The notes: generated by a model from the sequence alone, not told the origin. A stretch of 64,000 bases of DNA from Okapia johnstoni (GCA_024291935.2 CM044310.1:85845713-85909712); one strand, 5' to 3'; shown: positions 32,045 to 43,745, numbered from the stretch's first letter. Numbers and translations are program-made.

Positions 32045-33010
32045 ATTGATGATTCATCCATTTGTTCAACATATTTATATTGAATACCCAGTGCATGCCC
32101 GGCATTGTTCCAGGCTCTGGGAGTCCTGTGGTGGACAAATCCAGCGAGTCTGCTCTCTCATGGAGTTTTCGTTTCTACGTGGGCAGAGAGTAAACAAAGA
32201 TATAACAGGTCAGGAGGCTGTTATGATACATGCTCAGAAGAAAAATGAAGCAGGTTAAAGGGACAGAGTGGTTAGGAGGCTTCCTTTAGGTAGGGTGATC
32301 AGGAAAGGGCTCTCAGATTTGGCGGCCTCTGAGTAGAGATCTGGATGGAGTGAGGAAGCTGTGTGCATATCAAAGGGCACATAATTCCAGGAACAGGGAG
32401 CAGTCAGTGCAAAGGCCCTGAGGTACGCGTGTAGTTGATGTGTTCAAGCAACAGGGGAGAGGCCAGTGTGACTTGAGTGGAGTGAGCAGTGGGGAGAGAA
32501 GTTGGAGAAAGTCATCAGAGAAGCCTTTAGAGCTTGGATTGTATTTAAATAAAATAACTTTATTGAGGCATATTCTGCACAGTGTATAATTTGCCCTTTT
32601 CAACTGAATGACTCAATGCTTTTTAAAGTGAATTTACCAAGTGGTACCACCATCACTCTAAATCTGTTTGAGAGCCTTTTCATCACCCCAGTATGAGCTC
32701 TTGTGCTAATTTATCGTTAACTCCTGCTCCCCTCTGCCCCCACCCCAGGCAACCACTATCTGCATTCTGCTGTCATTATAGCTTCACCTTTTCTAGAAGT
32801 TCCCTACAAATGGCATCTCTTCTGTCTGGTTTCTTTCACTGAGTATAGCGTTTTTTTGAGCTATGCCCATGTCTTAGCTCATATCTTCAGTTTATCCCTT
32901 TTTATTTCTAAACGGTATTCCTACTTGGATTGTATTTTAAGCAGTGACAGAAATCCATGGGAGGGTCTGGGGTGTAAGAGAGACTTATCATGACAGCACC
33001 TGGGCTTTAT
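32045..33010 (+). repeat. L2 LINE, long fragment split by an L1
   Basis: Extended L2 3' order: 'gcccggcattgttccaggct', 'agggtgatcaggaaaggg', 'gtgcaaaggccctgaggta', 'gtgttcaagcaacag', 'gaggccagtgtgacttgag'. The L1 at 32547-32933 interrupts it with a 14-bp TSD. Confidence 0.8.
32547..32933 (-). mobile_element. Old L1 3' end nested in L2
   Basis: 'aactttattgaggcatattc', 'caggcaaccactatctgc', 'tggcatctcttctgtctgg'. TSD 'cttggattgtattt' is perfect at 32533-32546 and 32934-32947. Confidence 0.85.
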
Positions 33011-33354
33011 CACAGAGAAGCAGAATGCCTGGCAGGGCGAGCCCATGGCTTTGGCATAGATGAATCTGCTTCTGCCACTGACGGGCTGTTGCCCTTGGAC
33101 AAGTTATTTCACCTTCTTGAGTCTCAATTGTTTCATTTATTTTTTACTGGGGTGAAATATACCTAGCATAAAATGTATCCTTTTAACCATTTTTAGATGT
33201 GCACTTCAGTGGCATTAAGCACATTCACATTGTCAAGCAACCGTCACCACCACCCGTTTTCAGAATTTCTCCATAACCCCAAACTGAACCTCTGTACCCA
33301 TTAAACTGTATCTCCTCCCATTCTCTTGCCCAGCCCTTGACAACTTCCATTTTA

Positions 33355-33408
33355 TTGGGCTGGCCAAAAAGTTTATTCAGGGTTTTCCATACCATCTCAG
33401 CCAACCAA
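33355..33408. mobile_element. 54-bp mariner miniature element
   Basis: Begins 'ttgggctggccaaaaagttt' and ends 'cagccaaccaa', inverted ends of the mammalian mariner type. Flanked by TA at 33353-33354 and 33409-33410, the expected Tc1/mariner target duplication. Almost the whole interior is gone, so it depends on a full-length transposase elsewhere for any past movement. Confidence 0.8.
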
Positions 33409-33435
33409 TATTTCCAGTCTTTTTTGGATTTGACT

Positions 33436-33627
33436 CAGCAGTTCCCCAACCTTTTTGGCACCAGGGACCGTTTTCATGGAAGACAATTTTTCCACAGACC
33501 TGGGAGGGTGGTGGTTTCAAGATGATTCAAGCGCATTACATTTATTGTGCCATTTATTTCTATTATTATTACATCAGCTCCATCTCAGATCGCCCAGTCA
33601 CTAGATCCCAGAAGTTGAGGACCCCTG
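33436..33627 (+). mobile_element. Small non-autonomous hAT transposon, second copy
   Basis: 192 bp from 'cagcagttccccaacc' to 'ttgaggacccctg'. It matches the reverse complement of 23366-23551 throughout ('tttttggcaccagggacc', 'acatttattgtg', 'tattattacatcagctcca'). An 8-bp TSD is not visible here. Confidence 0.8.
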
Positions 33628-34060
33628 CTCTAGGTAATTTATATAAGTGGAATCATGTGGTATTTGTCCTTTTGTGTCTGCCTTATTTCATTTAGCCTGA
33701 TGTCCTCAAGGTTCATTCTTATTGTAGCAGGTGTTAGAATTTCCTTCCATTTTAAAGCTGGCTAATGTTCCATTGTGTGTATAGACCGCATTTCGGTTAT
33801 CTGTTCATCCGTAGATGGACATTTGGATTGCTTCCACGTTTGGCTGTTACGAATAACACTCCTGTGAACATGGGTGCTCACCTCATTTCTAGATGCAGAT
33901 GCCAGTAGTTATCCACTTGCCATGACTGTCACACGGGTGGAATGACACGATTCACATAAACTGCTTGGCACGGAGCCTGACACACGAAAAAATGCCGTAA
34001 GAACACCATTCACTAACGACTCGATGACAATAGAGTTATTATTATTAATGACGATCTGTA

Positions 34061-35264
34061 GCCAAGTATTTGATAGAGAAATGTCACAGAAAGGCAGGCT
34101 CACTGGGAAGGCCATGGGCACTTTCTTTTTTCTTCATATAAACACAATTTATACTATAAAAGTAATGTAGCCCTAATTTTTAAAATTTAGAGACTAGAGA
34201 AGAAAAAAAACTCCACCCATAATCCCACCATTTTCTTGGAGTTTGAATTTCCTTCTATTCCAGAGGGATTAAACAGACTGAATTAAAATAGAACAGAGAG
34301 AAACTGGATTTTGGGGGGCTGGTGGGGGTGGGGAAGAGACCCCATAGAAGATTCTTCTTTAAGAGGAATCATGTTGGTGTTTTGCTTTTAAAATCCCAGG
34401 CTCTGGCTGATTCAGCCAAGCCGGGATGCACTTTTTTTTTTTTTGGCTTCAGCATTGAGAGAGAGAGAGGGAGGAATCAAAAAGAGGAAATATCATTTCC
34501 TTAACGACTAGGTATTAATATCCTGTTTAATTTAATTTCGGCATTCTGCGCCAGTGAGCTCTTTTCCCTCTAACGTACAGTGTCAGCTTGGCAGGGAGTT
34601 TCTGACAGTATCAAAAGAGGATTTAGCTCTGAACCCTTGCCATGAAAGTGTCTCTATCTGCGCCCAGTGTAGGCTTTCAGAAGAGAGCATTGTGTCCTGT
34701 GAAGACGGTAATTGAGTGAATGAGGGCCTGGCACCTGGGCCTGCAGTGGAGTCCTGATAAGGACATAAAGACAGGCTTAAAGGGCCTGCTTGCCAGAGGC
34801 AGAGAGCCTGGTACGTCCCCGCGGAGCACTGAGCTCAGGGACTCAGCCCCTGCTGCCCCACAGAAGGAGGGTCCTGGGCAGAGGGGAGACTCCAGCATCC
34901 TGCCCTTCAACACGGTGAACGGCACCCTGGGGGAGATAAGCAGTGATGAATGGGACGGAACTGGCCCAGCCAGCAGATACACCCCCTATTTCTTGATCAA
35001 TACAATCCATTCTTTGGCCAATGCCAGTCTAGAGAGCTGTCTTCTGTCTTGTCTTGAGGGGCTGAATGGCCACTGTAAGACTGAATGGGGATCTCTGTGA
35101 GTCTGAGTGGTTAATTTTCCTAGTGATTCCAACCTATATCCAACTGCCCTTGGTCAGGATTCACAGCCCCAAACAGGATTGCCCATCCCTCTGAGGACTC
35201 AAGAGTGATCACTTCCTCTCTGAACTGAAGACAATTAAGCAGATAAGTGACCATGGGAATATTG
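34061..35264. other. Repeat-poor block
   Basis: 34140-34265 ('agtaatgtagccctaatttt', 'cacccataatcccaccattt') looks like a very old LINE fragment. 34500-35260 has no recognised repeat or gene. The 126-codon plus frame at 34720-35100 has no recognisable domain. Confidence 0.4.
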
Positions 35265-35407
35265 CCTACCCACCCATCTACCTATCTGCCCATCCATCCA
35301 CCACCCCATCCATCTATCCATCCATTGACAATCCCTGCTGCTATCCCAACCTTGCAGTTACCCATTTATCCATCCATCTACCCATCCATCCATCCATCCA
35401 TCCATCT
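35263..35407. repeat. Imperfect (ATCC)n microsatellite
   Basis: Two runs of ATCC/CCAT units (35265-35330 and 35365-35407) are separated by about 35 bp of non-repeat sequence. Confidence 0.95.
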
Positions 35408-35439
35408 GACTTTAGAGAGCCTTCAGGAACTGATGGATG

Positions 35440-35800
35440 GGACCTTTTAATAGGCTTTTAATAGTGAGAGCTTTGAACAAGAACTTGGAGCCCAAATCCC
35501 CAATTAGCTGTGTGACCCCAGCTAAGTCTGGCTTCCCTGGTAGCAGCTGGTAAAGAATCCTCTGGCAATGCAGGAGACCCCAGTTCAATTCCTGGGTCAG
35601 GAAGATCCCCTGGAGGAGCACATGGCAACCCACTCCACTATTCATGCCTAGAGAATCCCATGTCAGAGGAGTCTAGTGGGCTACAGTCCATGGGATTGCA
35701 AAGAATGAGACATGACTGAAGTGAAAGAGCATAGCACAGCACCCAGCTAAGTCACTGCTTTAGAGTTTGCCACAACTGTGGCCTTATTAATCAGGGGCAG
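35440..35800 (+). repeat. MIR SINE split by a Bov-tA
   Basis: 'ttggagcccaaatccccaat', 'tagctgtgtgaccccagcta', resuming after the SINE with 'gtcactgctttagag'. Confidence 0.55.
35529..35741 (+). mobile_element. Bov-tA SINE inside MIR
   Basis: 'ggcttccctggtagcagctgg', internal deletions, end 'gcatagcacagca'. Perfect 12-bp TSD 'cccagctaagtc' at 35517-35528 and 35742-35753. Confidence 0.92.
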
Positions 35801-36131
35801 GCTAACTTTGTAAACCATGACTCCCAAATTTCAGTGGCCTAATGTAAGACCCAGGAACACAAAGAGAACACAAACATCAGGAGTGCCAGCTGTCCCTGCC
35901 CCTGGGTCTCTGGATGGCTCTTGATCCTAAAGAAACAGTAAGGTGTCAGATACCAAGAGAGAGAAGTGGGTCCAAAGCTTCCAGATTTTCTTTATTCCCT
36001 AAGCATCAAATTAGATGCTATCTGCGTTACTTCTGACTGCTGCAAAAGTGGGAGATTCTTCTACTGGCCATTGGAGAGCAGAGAAGATAGCAGACTGAAG
36101 AGCAGACAAGTTTTTACCTTTCTTTTCTTCT
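35801..36131. other. Unique non-coding stretch
   Basis: No recognised repeat or gene. Confidence 0.45.
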
Positions 36132-36322
36132 TCTATTAAAGTACAGTTGATTTACAATGTTGTGTTAGTTTCAGGTGTACAGCAAAGTGATTCAGTTATA
36201 CATACATATATATCTATTTCAGATTCTTTTCCCTTATAGGCTATTATCAAATACTGAGTACAGTTCCATATGCTATACAGTAGGACCTTGTTGGTTATCT
36301 ATTTCATATATAGCAGAAGTTT
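36132..36322 (-). mobile_element. Ruminant L1 3' UTR fragment
   Basis: 'gatttacaatgttgtgttag', 'cagcaaagtgattcag', 'ctatacagtaggaccttg'. Confidence 0.75.
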
Positions 36323-36576
36323 TTCTGATCCCTGAATTCAAAACTTTTCAAATATGACCACAGGACCCTGCTCCAAAGTGGAGAAGAGAAGGTCATATTT
36401 TCATCTCTTTAAATATTTGACATTGGGAAGAAATGAAAGGCCCATAATATCATCTAATCATAGTCTTCTTTTATCTGGAATTCTGATGGACAAGTTTACA
36501 CCTAGTCTTTTCTAGGAACATGTATAAATATATATTTCAAAATAATCATCATCATTGCTGACATTGACTACTTATT

Positions 36577-36809
36577 ATGGCCACCTGATGTGAACTGCTG
36601 ACTCATTGGAAAAGACCCTGATGCTGGGAAAGATTGAGAACAGAGGCAAAGAAGGCAACAGAGGATGAGATGATTGGACAGCATCCCTGGTGCAATGGAC
36701 ATGAACATGGGCAAGCTCCAGGAGAGGGTGAATGACAGGGAGGCCTGCTGTGCTGCAGTCCATGGGGTCATGAAGAGTCGGACACAACTTGGCGACTGGA
36801 CAACAAAAA
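36577..36809 (+). mobile_element. BovB LINE 3' end
   Basis: 'ggccacctgatgtgaactgc', 'gatgctgggaaagattgaga', 'cagtccatggggtcatg'. 5'-truncated, with several frame-breaking changes relative to BovB ORF2. Confidence 0.85.
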
Positions 36810-36819
36810 CACTGTGAGC

Positions 36820-37260
36820 CAGGCACTATTCTAAGAGGTCTATACAATTATATAGTTTACTTGCAACAACCTTATGAGGCAGGTATGATTATAGCCCTCT
36901 GTTTCAGAAATCTGTGATGGGATGAGATTTACCTAAGATCTGCTGCTGCTGCTGCTGCTAAGTCGCTTCAGTCGTGTCTGACTCTGTGCGACCCCACAGA
37001 CGGCAGCTCACCAGGCTCCACCGTCCCTAGGATTCTCCAGGCAAGAATACTGGAGTGGGTTGCCATTTCCTTCTCCAGTGCATGAAAGGGAAAAGTGAAA
37101 GTGAAGTCGCTCAGTTGTGTCCGACTCTTAGCGACCCCATGGACTGTAGCCTACCAGGCTCCTCCGTCCATGGGATTTTCCAGGCAAGAGTACTGGAGTG
37201 GGGTGCCATTGCCTTCTCCTACCTAAGATCACACAGCTACAAAGTGGTAGAACAAGCAAG
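36820..37260 (-). repeat. MIR SINE split by a BOV-A2
   Basis: 'caacaaccttatgaggcagg', 'ctctgtttcagaaatctg' and, after the SINE, 'gatcacacagctacaaagtg'. Confidence 0.75.
36941..37219 (-). mobile_element. BOV-A2 SINE (headless dimer), young
   Basis: Starts with a (CTG)n tail complement, two A segments follow. Perfect 11-bp TSD 'tacctaagatc' at 36930-36940 and 37220-37230. Confidence 0.92.
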
Positions 37261-37865
37261 GATGATTTGAGTGACTTAACTTGCACCCAACAGCTTGGAA
37301 GGTATCATGGCAGCTCCTACAGGTGATTTTCCTGAAGGTCCTTATTTTGGCTACTTTCAACTCTGTATGTCAGTTTTCTCATCCATCAAATGGGGGTGCC
37401 ACTCACTGACTCTCTGGCCTCTGTGGGCAGAATTATTGCAGAGATCATCTAAGAGAATGGATTTAAAAGCACTTGTCTGAGTACAAGATGCCACAAATGA
37501 ACAGAGTCGCTGCTCTGGGTGTAGCATCTTCTGTTTGTAGGCCTTTTGCTGCCCTTGGCCTCAACCTTGCTAAAAATCATCAAGTGAGTGATTCAGCAAA
37601 GTGAGGGTTCACGACAGAACACAGTGTTCAAATGAAGTCCCTACCTTTGGAGTATTAACCTTGGAAGGCCGGGGTGAGCTGGGAAGTCTGGAGCCTTCCC
37701 CGAGGTCCCTGGCAGTCTCTGCTGTGCATGTTGTTCCAGCTCGAGGAGAGATGAGCCTCATCTCCACTCTCCAGATGTTTCCAAGACTGCAGAGACAGCA
37801 CTCTCTGGAGCGGGCTATCGGGCATCAACTCTTCCGGTCCTGTTCTCCCCTGGGTTCTCTGTATT
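37261..37865. other. Mostly unique stretch
   Basis: A weak MIR trace ('cagttttctcatccatcaaa', about 37370) is all that is seen. Confidence 0.4.
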
Positions 37866-38077
37866 TGATTTACAATGTTGTGTTAATTGCTGCTGCACAG
37901 CAAAGTGATTCAGCTATACATCTACATATTCTCTTCCATGATGGTTGATCACAGGATATCGAGTATGGAGTTCCCTGTGTTATACAGCAGGGCCTTGATG
38001 TTCATCCATTTCATATATAATAGTTTGTATCGGCTAACCCACTAAACTCCCAATCCTTCCCTCCCCCTCCCATGGGT
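37866..38077 (-). mobile_element. Ruminant L1 3' UTR fragment
   Basis: 'gatttacaatgttgtgttaa', 'cacagcaaagtgattcagc', 'cccaatccttccctcc'. Ends abruptly before the ORF2 region. Confidence 0.8.
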
Positions 38078-39105
38078 TCTCTTTAACTGGCTTGGTTTCA
38101 CTGCGGGGAATGCTGAGGAGATGGGAGTATTTTTATTTTTTCTCTCAAAAAATTACAGAAACTGTAATCTCTTTCACATCTGGGTCCGACTGCAGATAGG
38201 CAAGAGCGGGCGGAACAGGCTGGTGGGCAAGTCAACCTCAGGAAGAGGCAGGTACCCTTCCGCAGACTGCACACCCATGCAGGTGTGACTGCTGGCCCCC
38301 CTTGCAAAGTCTCAACAAGAAGAGGTGAGGTGCCTCCAGTGGGGGCTGGAGGAGGGCGTTTGTTTTTATTTTTCCATGATATTGGGCTCTTTCCTCTTGG
38401 AGTGTTCTGTCTGCATTTTCTGGAAGCAGTTAGAAGAAACAGTTAAATGTTTAAGGGAAAATGGCTAACACGCCTAGCATCTTTCTAAAGCTGGTTCCCA
38501 CTCAGAGAAAGCTTTATCCGAATTGATTCTTCCCTAACCAACTCTATTCTCTCTATGCAAAGGGCTTTCCTGAAACTTCCAAATGTTTATAGGGCAGATT
38601 AAACAAGCTTGAGGTCATAAAGTGCAGCTGCTATTTAAATATAAGCATCCAGGTCCCAGGCATCTGATTATTGGTAGGTGTTGAGTGCCACTTGCAGAGC
38701 AAGTGGCCGGCCTGCCTTAAATAACTCTAACTAGGCCCAAACAGTCCTTAAGAGGTTTCTAGGATTAGATCACAGCCTGGCAAAAGCAGAGAAAGTCTGG
38801 AAAAGTCCTGGGAGGATTTTAAATTTTTTTTTCTTTTGTTTTAATCTAGCAGATCAAGCAGCTGAGGCAAGCTTTGGACCAAATTAAACATTTTAATAAC
38901 TCATATTTTTAAATCACAATCAGCTGGAGGAATGCTGGTTTGTGCCTGGCCCAGAAGAACAGTTTTGGGGATATTTTGAAAGGATCACCAATAGGGAGGC
39001 TGGGGAAGCAGATTATTGCCATTGCTCTTAAAGGAAAGAAGGATTTGTTTTATTCCAAACTGGAGGGTATTCAGTGGAGTTACTGGCAGATGGAAAAGGA
39101 CCTAG
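38078..39105. other. 1-kb repeat-free block, candidate conserved non-coding DNA
   Basis: 38380-38960 is AT-rich, free of recognised repeats, and bears motifs such as 'ctgctatttaaatataagc' (about 38628-38646). No exon recognised. Confidence 0.4.
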
Positions 39106-39110
39106 CCAAG

Positions 39111-39704
39111 TGTCTTAGTTAGCACAGGCTGCTATGACAAAATACCATAGACTGGGTGACTTAACACAACATGGACTTATTTCTCACAGTTCTGGAGGCT
39201 GAGAAGCCCAAGTTCAAGGTTCCAGCCAATTTGGTTACTGGTGGAAGCTCTCTTCCTGGCGTATAGATGGTTTCTTGTGCGGTAGAGACAGCTCTTTTTT
39301 CTCTTGTATCTCTTCTTGCGTGCATGTATGCTAAGTCACTTCAGTCATTTCCGACTGACTCTTTTCAACTCTATGGACTGTAACCCACCAGTTTCCTCTG
39401 TCCATGGAATTCTGCAAGCAAGAATACTGGAGTGGATTGCCATGCCCTCCTCCAGGGATCTTTCCGACCCAGAGATCAAACCTGTGTCTCCCGGAGCTCC
39501 TGCATTGCCAGGCAGGTTTGTATTCTTTACCACTAGCTCCACCTGGGAAGCCCCTATCTCTTCTTATAAGGGCACTAATCCCATCACAAGGACACGAGCC
39601 TCATGACCTAATTACCTCCAAAGGCTCCACCTCCAAATACAGTCACACTGGGAGATAGGGCTTCAGTGTAATAATTTTGGAGAGGCACAACTTATTCAAT
39701 AGCA
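39111..39704 (-). mobile_element. Complete solitary MaLR LTR
   Basis: On the plus strand it runs from 'tgtcttagttagcacagg' to 'cttattcaatagca', i.e. TG...CA. Perfect 5-bp TSD 'ccaag' at 39106-39110 and 39705-39709, as MaLR integration produces. 'caaaataccatagactgggt' and 'ttctggaggctgagaag' are typical. No internal retroviral-like genes remain. Split by a Bov-tA. Confidence 0.85.
39318..39554 (-). mobile_element. Bov-tA SINE inside the LTR
   Basis: 'gctaagtcacttcagtc', 'gcaagcaagaatactggag', and a head with small insertions. Perfect 11-bp TSD 'tatctcttctt' at 39307-39317 and 39555-39565. Confidence 0.92.
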
Positions 39705-39709
39705 CCAAG

Positions 39710-40479
39710 GTACCCCTTGAGACCATCAAAACATTTAACAAACCAAGACACAAGTGCCTCCCCAAAATTGTATCTGCTAGAAATGCTTCTGCATTAGCAA
39801 GCACAAAAGACATAAGAGTCCTAGTCACTGATGTAGGTGACAGTGTCACCCAGGAAGTATGACCCAGGAAGTCTTATTTCATGCCTGGTCCCTGATGCTG
39901 TGTGCCAGAACAAAACTAAGTGCCAAAGGACGAGCCCTGCCTGGGATTCTCCCTCAACATTTATTCCATGAAAGATGGGTTTGGTCCCTTGGGGCTTAAT
40001 GTTGAAAATAAACTTGGCTGAGCAGGTAAACTCTTAAGAGGCCAGCTAATGCCAGGTGATTCTCTCAGCTTGTGAAATCTCTGCCTTTTACTTGGTCATA
40101 TTTTCAAAAGAGAAGACAGCTAATAGGAGTAAGTTCCTTACATTAAAAACATACTCTGGTTAACAGCACAAAACCACTTAAGTTGGCAGCAGACCAATTA
40201 TTAATTAGATGAATGGCCTTTTATAAATCCCTCTGCAGCCTCTGGACAGCCGATGGGTTTATGGCCCATGCATTAGGGAACATGGTTGCTCTGTGGTTAT
40301 AATTATCCACAGTTGCTGGCAGTTTGAGAGTCACAGAGCCAAAAACATCTGCCCTGTGGACATGCTGTCCTGTGCTACCACAGGGCTGATGGGGAGAAAG
40401 CTGACATAGGAGAGGATGGTTTGTTCTATTGCCTTTCTTAGCTGTTTGTTGCTGGCCAAGTCCCGAGAATTGTTTTCTT
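39710..40479. other. Repeat-free block, candidate conserved non-coding DNA
   Basis: 40130-40400 has A/T-rich homeodomain-like cores ('ccaattattaattagatg' at about 40194-40211, 'gttataattatcc' at about 40297). No repeat or exon recognised. Confidence 0.4.
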
Positions 40480-40965
40480 TTTTTATTGTACATTCATTTT
40501 TAATTGAAGCATGGTTGACTTATAATATTGCGTTAGTTTCAGATATACAGCAAAGTTATTCAGTTATATATGTATTTTCAGATAATTTTCCATTATAGGT
40601 TATTATAAGATATTGAATAGTGCTCCCTCTGCTATACAGTAAATCCTTGTTGATTATCTATTTTATGCATAGTACTTTGTATCTGTTAATCCCAGTCTTC
40701 TAATTTATACCCCTCTCCATCTACTCCCCCCGTGGTAACCATAAGTTTGTTTTCTATGTCTGTGAGTCTGTTTCTGTTTTCTATAGAGATTCATTTGCAT
40801 TACTTTTTAGAGCCCACATATAAGCACTATATGATACTTGTGTTTTCCTGTCTGACTTACTTCACTATGTATGATAATCTCTATGTCCATCCATGTTTCC
40901 ACAGAAGGTAATATTTCATTCTTTTTTATAGCTGAGTAATATAATATATACTACATCTTCTTAAA
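40480..40965 (-). mobile_element. Ruminant L1 3' end, antisense
   Basis: 'gtttcagatatacagcaaag', 'tgctatacagtaaatccttg', 'cctgtctgacttacttcac', 'tagctgagtaatata'. ORF2 remnant unreadable. Confidence 0.8.
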
Positions 40966-43084
40966 CCAATCCAAGTTAAGTGCTTAGAATCTTTTCTTAG
41001 TTTCCTCATCTGAACGAGTGTCCGATTGGTACCTCTAGTTTTCACCTGCCTAGCATCACTTCTCTCTTTTGATAACAGCATCTGGATTTGCCTTCAGAAG
41101 CTCTCTCTTCTCCACTCTCAGTCCCTGGGTTTCTCTTAGCACTAGAGATGGTCTCATGACCCCGGCCTGGTCAGTCAGAGCGGGGCATTCCCCTTCCTTC
41201 AGTGACTGGTTCCATCTAGTTGGAAGCAGAGCTACTCAACTCCCTGGCACCATATCAACAACTATTGTTCATGGGGAGTAGATCCAACTCTGGCAGTCAG
41301 CTTTGTTCATGTCTGTGAATGTCTGTGGTTGCAAAGTTTTGAATGTTAGTATGTTTTTATAGTTCTTTAAAAAAAATATATTGAAAATACTGGAAAAGAA
41401 CCCCATTGCTTCTGTAGCATAAATTATAGAAGGTAGAGACCCTCAAGATCTTAGCCAGTTGAGCTGAGAAAGACTGATGCAATGGGGAATCCTATAGGCA
41501 TGTATGAACCCAGAGTCTAACTATTGATGTAAAAGCACATGAAGCTCAGTGATTTCACACACACAGTTTCATTTTCACCAGTGTCCTGTCCTCCTGACAG
41601 TGGGTAGGGGGGAACTCTCTTCCTCCAGTCATTCAGACTCTAGGTTCTTTCCATCTCATGGTTCTGCCATCCCCTGCACCTGCCAACCCTACTGTAGATC
41701 TTTGAGTTTTGATAGTAGGCAGCAGGAAGAGAAAGCATGGAGTATGATGCTGAGGTTTGATGGGCCAGGCCTAGCAGTGATGCACATCAGCCCACATCCC
41801 ATTGGCTAGAACCCAGTCACATGGCCACCCTAACTGCAAGGGAAGTTGGGAAATGTAGTTTACCTTGGTGCCCAGTAGGAAGGGAAACATTTAGGTAGAC
41901 AGTCGCTAGGCTCTGCAGCACTCCAGTGACACCATTACAAGTTGGTGGTTCAGTTGACAGCATGTTTTCTTTTTGTGACTATGAATATCACAAGTGTGCT
42001 TTCTTTGGGGCGACAGAAAGGTACCAAAGAAAATAGCAAAAACTCAAAGCCAGCCATTTCTCAGGCTTTCTGGCTCCATGAGATTGAAAATATTTAGAGG
42101 TCATAGGCTTCTTGGTTCTCACTGAATGCCACGTTTGTCCTAAGTGATTAGTTTGACATTGGGTAACAGAGTTGAAGGGTCCAGTGTTGTTTTAGTCAGA
42201 ACTGGGTTTTCCTCTAACTGTCTGTTCACTTGTTTATTACCGTCTGGAAACCTAGTTCCCAAGAAAGCTGGAGTTTCGTACATGTCCAGGCATCTGAAGG
42301 CTCCACACTAGTTTGATGGGTGACATTATGTGTGTTCATGAGAAAATCATTTCAAGGGCTACAAATGAGTCCTTTAGTAATACCCAGGAGTCATAATGTC
42401 TGTGACATAATGAACCTTCCTAAATTACAACCTACACTAATTAGATCACTTATTGCCACATTCCAGGCCCTGAAACAATTTGCTTAAAGTGATAGTTACC
42501 TCTAATGAAAAGATACATAACGGAAAATGTCAGCAACCTTTTAAATCCTCCACAACTTATCATGAAGACTGTCTTGTGCAAAGTGCTCGTGGTGAAGCAA
42601 CTTCTTTTGTCTCCGATTCCTCCTAAATTAGGTGAGTATTTTATGATGGCTTAGAAATAGAGGGAATTCCCCGGGGTCATCAGGAGATTAGGTAAGGTCT
42701 GTCTGTCTCCTCCAACCCTTTTCTGACCCCTTCCTGCCTCTGCTCCTCTCTCCCTGTTCTACTACTCTCCCTTCCTGTGGGTGAGACACTCACAGCATCT
42801 TGCCTAGAATGATTTATGGTTGTCAGTTTCTTAGAAAGTGGGCTTTCCTGGGCTGCTTGGGGGCCCTGAGGGCCTGGCAGGGGTGACGCTCCTTGTCCCT
42901 CCTCAAGCCCTCCCCGAGGGTGCCCTATGTCACAGCCACCTCTCTGGTGAGGTTGGAAGGGGTGTCCCCATCACACATACTGATGGAAAACAAGGTCTAG
43001 AGAGGGCTGGTACCATCGTTGCCCGCCTGGCAGTTTGAGCTTCAGTAGGAAACAGAGTCATTCGAGGAGGCCATTGAAAGGCAC
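40966..43084. other. 2.1-kb repeat-poor block
   Basis: About 41760-41880 ('cccattggctagaacccagt', 'aagttgggaaatgtagtt') resembles an old interspersed repeat I cannot name. The rest is unrecognised. 42380-42600 is AT-rich and a candidate conserved non-coding stretch. Confidence 0.4.
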
Positions 43085-43086
43085 TA

Positions 43087-43745
43087 TAGTAAGTCCCCTA
43101 CATACAAACAACTTACTAACACGCGAACATGCCTCTGGTTCCATCAAGGAACCAGAACCTGTGTCATCAACGTCAGAAAGTGAAAGTGGAAGTCGTTCAG
43201 TCATGTTCGACTCTTAGCGATCCCATGGACTGGGGTCTGCCAGGCTCCTCTGTCCATGAGATTTTCCAGGCAAGAATACTGGAGTGGATAGCCGTTCCCT
43301 TCTCCAGGGGGTCTTCCCAACCCAGGAATCGAATCAGGGTCACCTGCACTGTAGGTAGATTCTTTACCAGCTGACCTATCACGGAGTGAAATTGCAGCTT
43401 GCCTTCCGTCTCCTATTGCCGGCAATCCTTCAGTTCTACCATCTCCTGGTTCCTCTCCCTCCTCTAGTCTGTAACTCTTCTTGCCTGTTCAGCCTCTTAT
43501 ACCACTGTTGTACTGTACTACTGTACTTTTCAGGGTACTGTACGATTAAAATGTTTTCTTTAATTTTTTGTCCTTTTTTATGTATTATTTGCATGAAAAG
43601 CATTGTACACCTATTACAGTACAGTACTATATAGCCAATTGTGTTAGTTGGGAACCTAGGCTAGGTTTGTTGGACTTAACGAACAAGCCGGACTTAACAA
43701 ACCCTCTCTTGGAATGGAACTCTTTCATATGTAGGGGACTTACTG
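43087..43745. mobile_element. Tigger-like DNA transposon (non-autonomous), split by a Bov-tA
   Basis: Inverted ends of about 20 bp: 'tagtaagtcccctacatac' at the left, 'atgtaggggacttactg' at the right. Flanked by TA at 43085-43086 and 43746-43747. The interior contains 'gtacagtactatatagccaa'. CAG(T)-type ends plus TA duplication point to the pogo/Tigger branch of Tc1/mariner. No transposase frame is seen. Confidence 0.7.
43186..43384 (-). mobile_element. Bov-tA SINE inside the Tigger-like element
   Basis: 'cagtcatgttcgactctta', 'ccaggcaagaatactggag', 'ctttaccagctgacc'. TSD 'agtgaaa' at 43179-43185 and 43385-43391. Confidence 0.9.

Larger units (their letters stand above)
33135..33900 (-). mobile_element. 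Old L1M 3' end, antisense, hosting two DNA transposons
   Basis: 'ggggtgaaatatacctagca', 'gcaaccgtcaccaccacc', 'taagtggaatcatgtggtat', 'gtagatggacatttggattg'. Interrupted by the mariner remnant and the hAT element. Confidence 0.8.
33035..34060 (+). repeat. MIR SINE split by an L1
   Basis: Left half: 'cttctgccactgacgggctg', 'ccttggacaagttatttcac', 'cttgagtctcaattg' (to 33134). Right half from about 33905: 'aaactgcttggcacggagcc', 'tgacacacgaaaaaatgcc'. Confidence 0.55.

Noticed and set aside
35263..35407. CRISPR-like regular repeats
   Set aside because: Simple ATCC slippage repeat without unique spacers, in a vertebrate genome.
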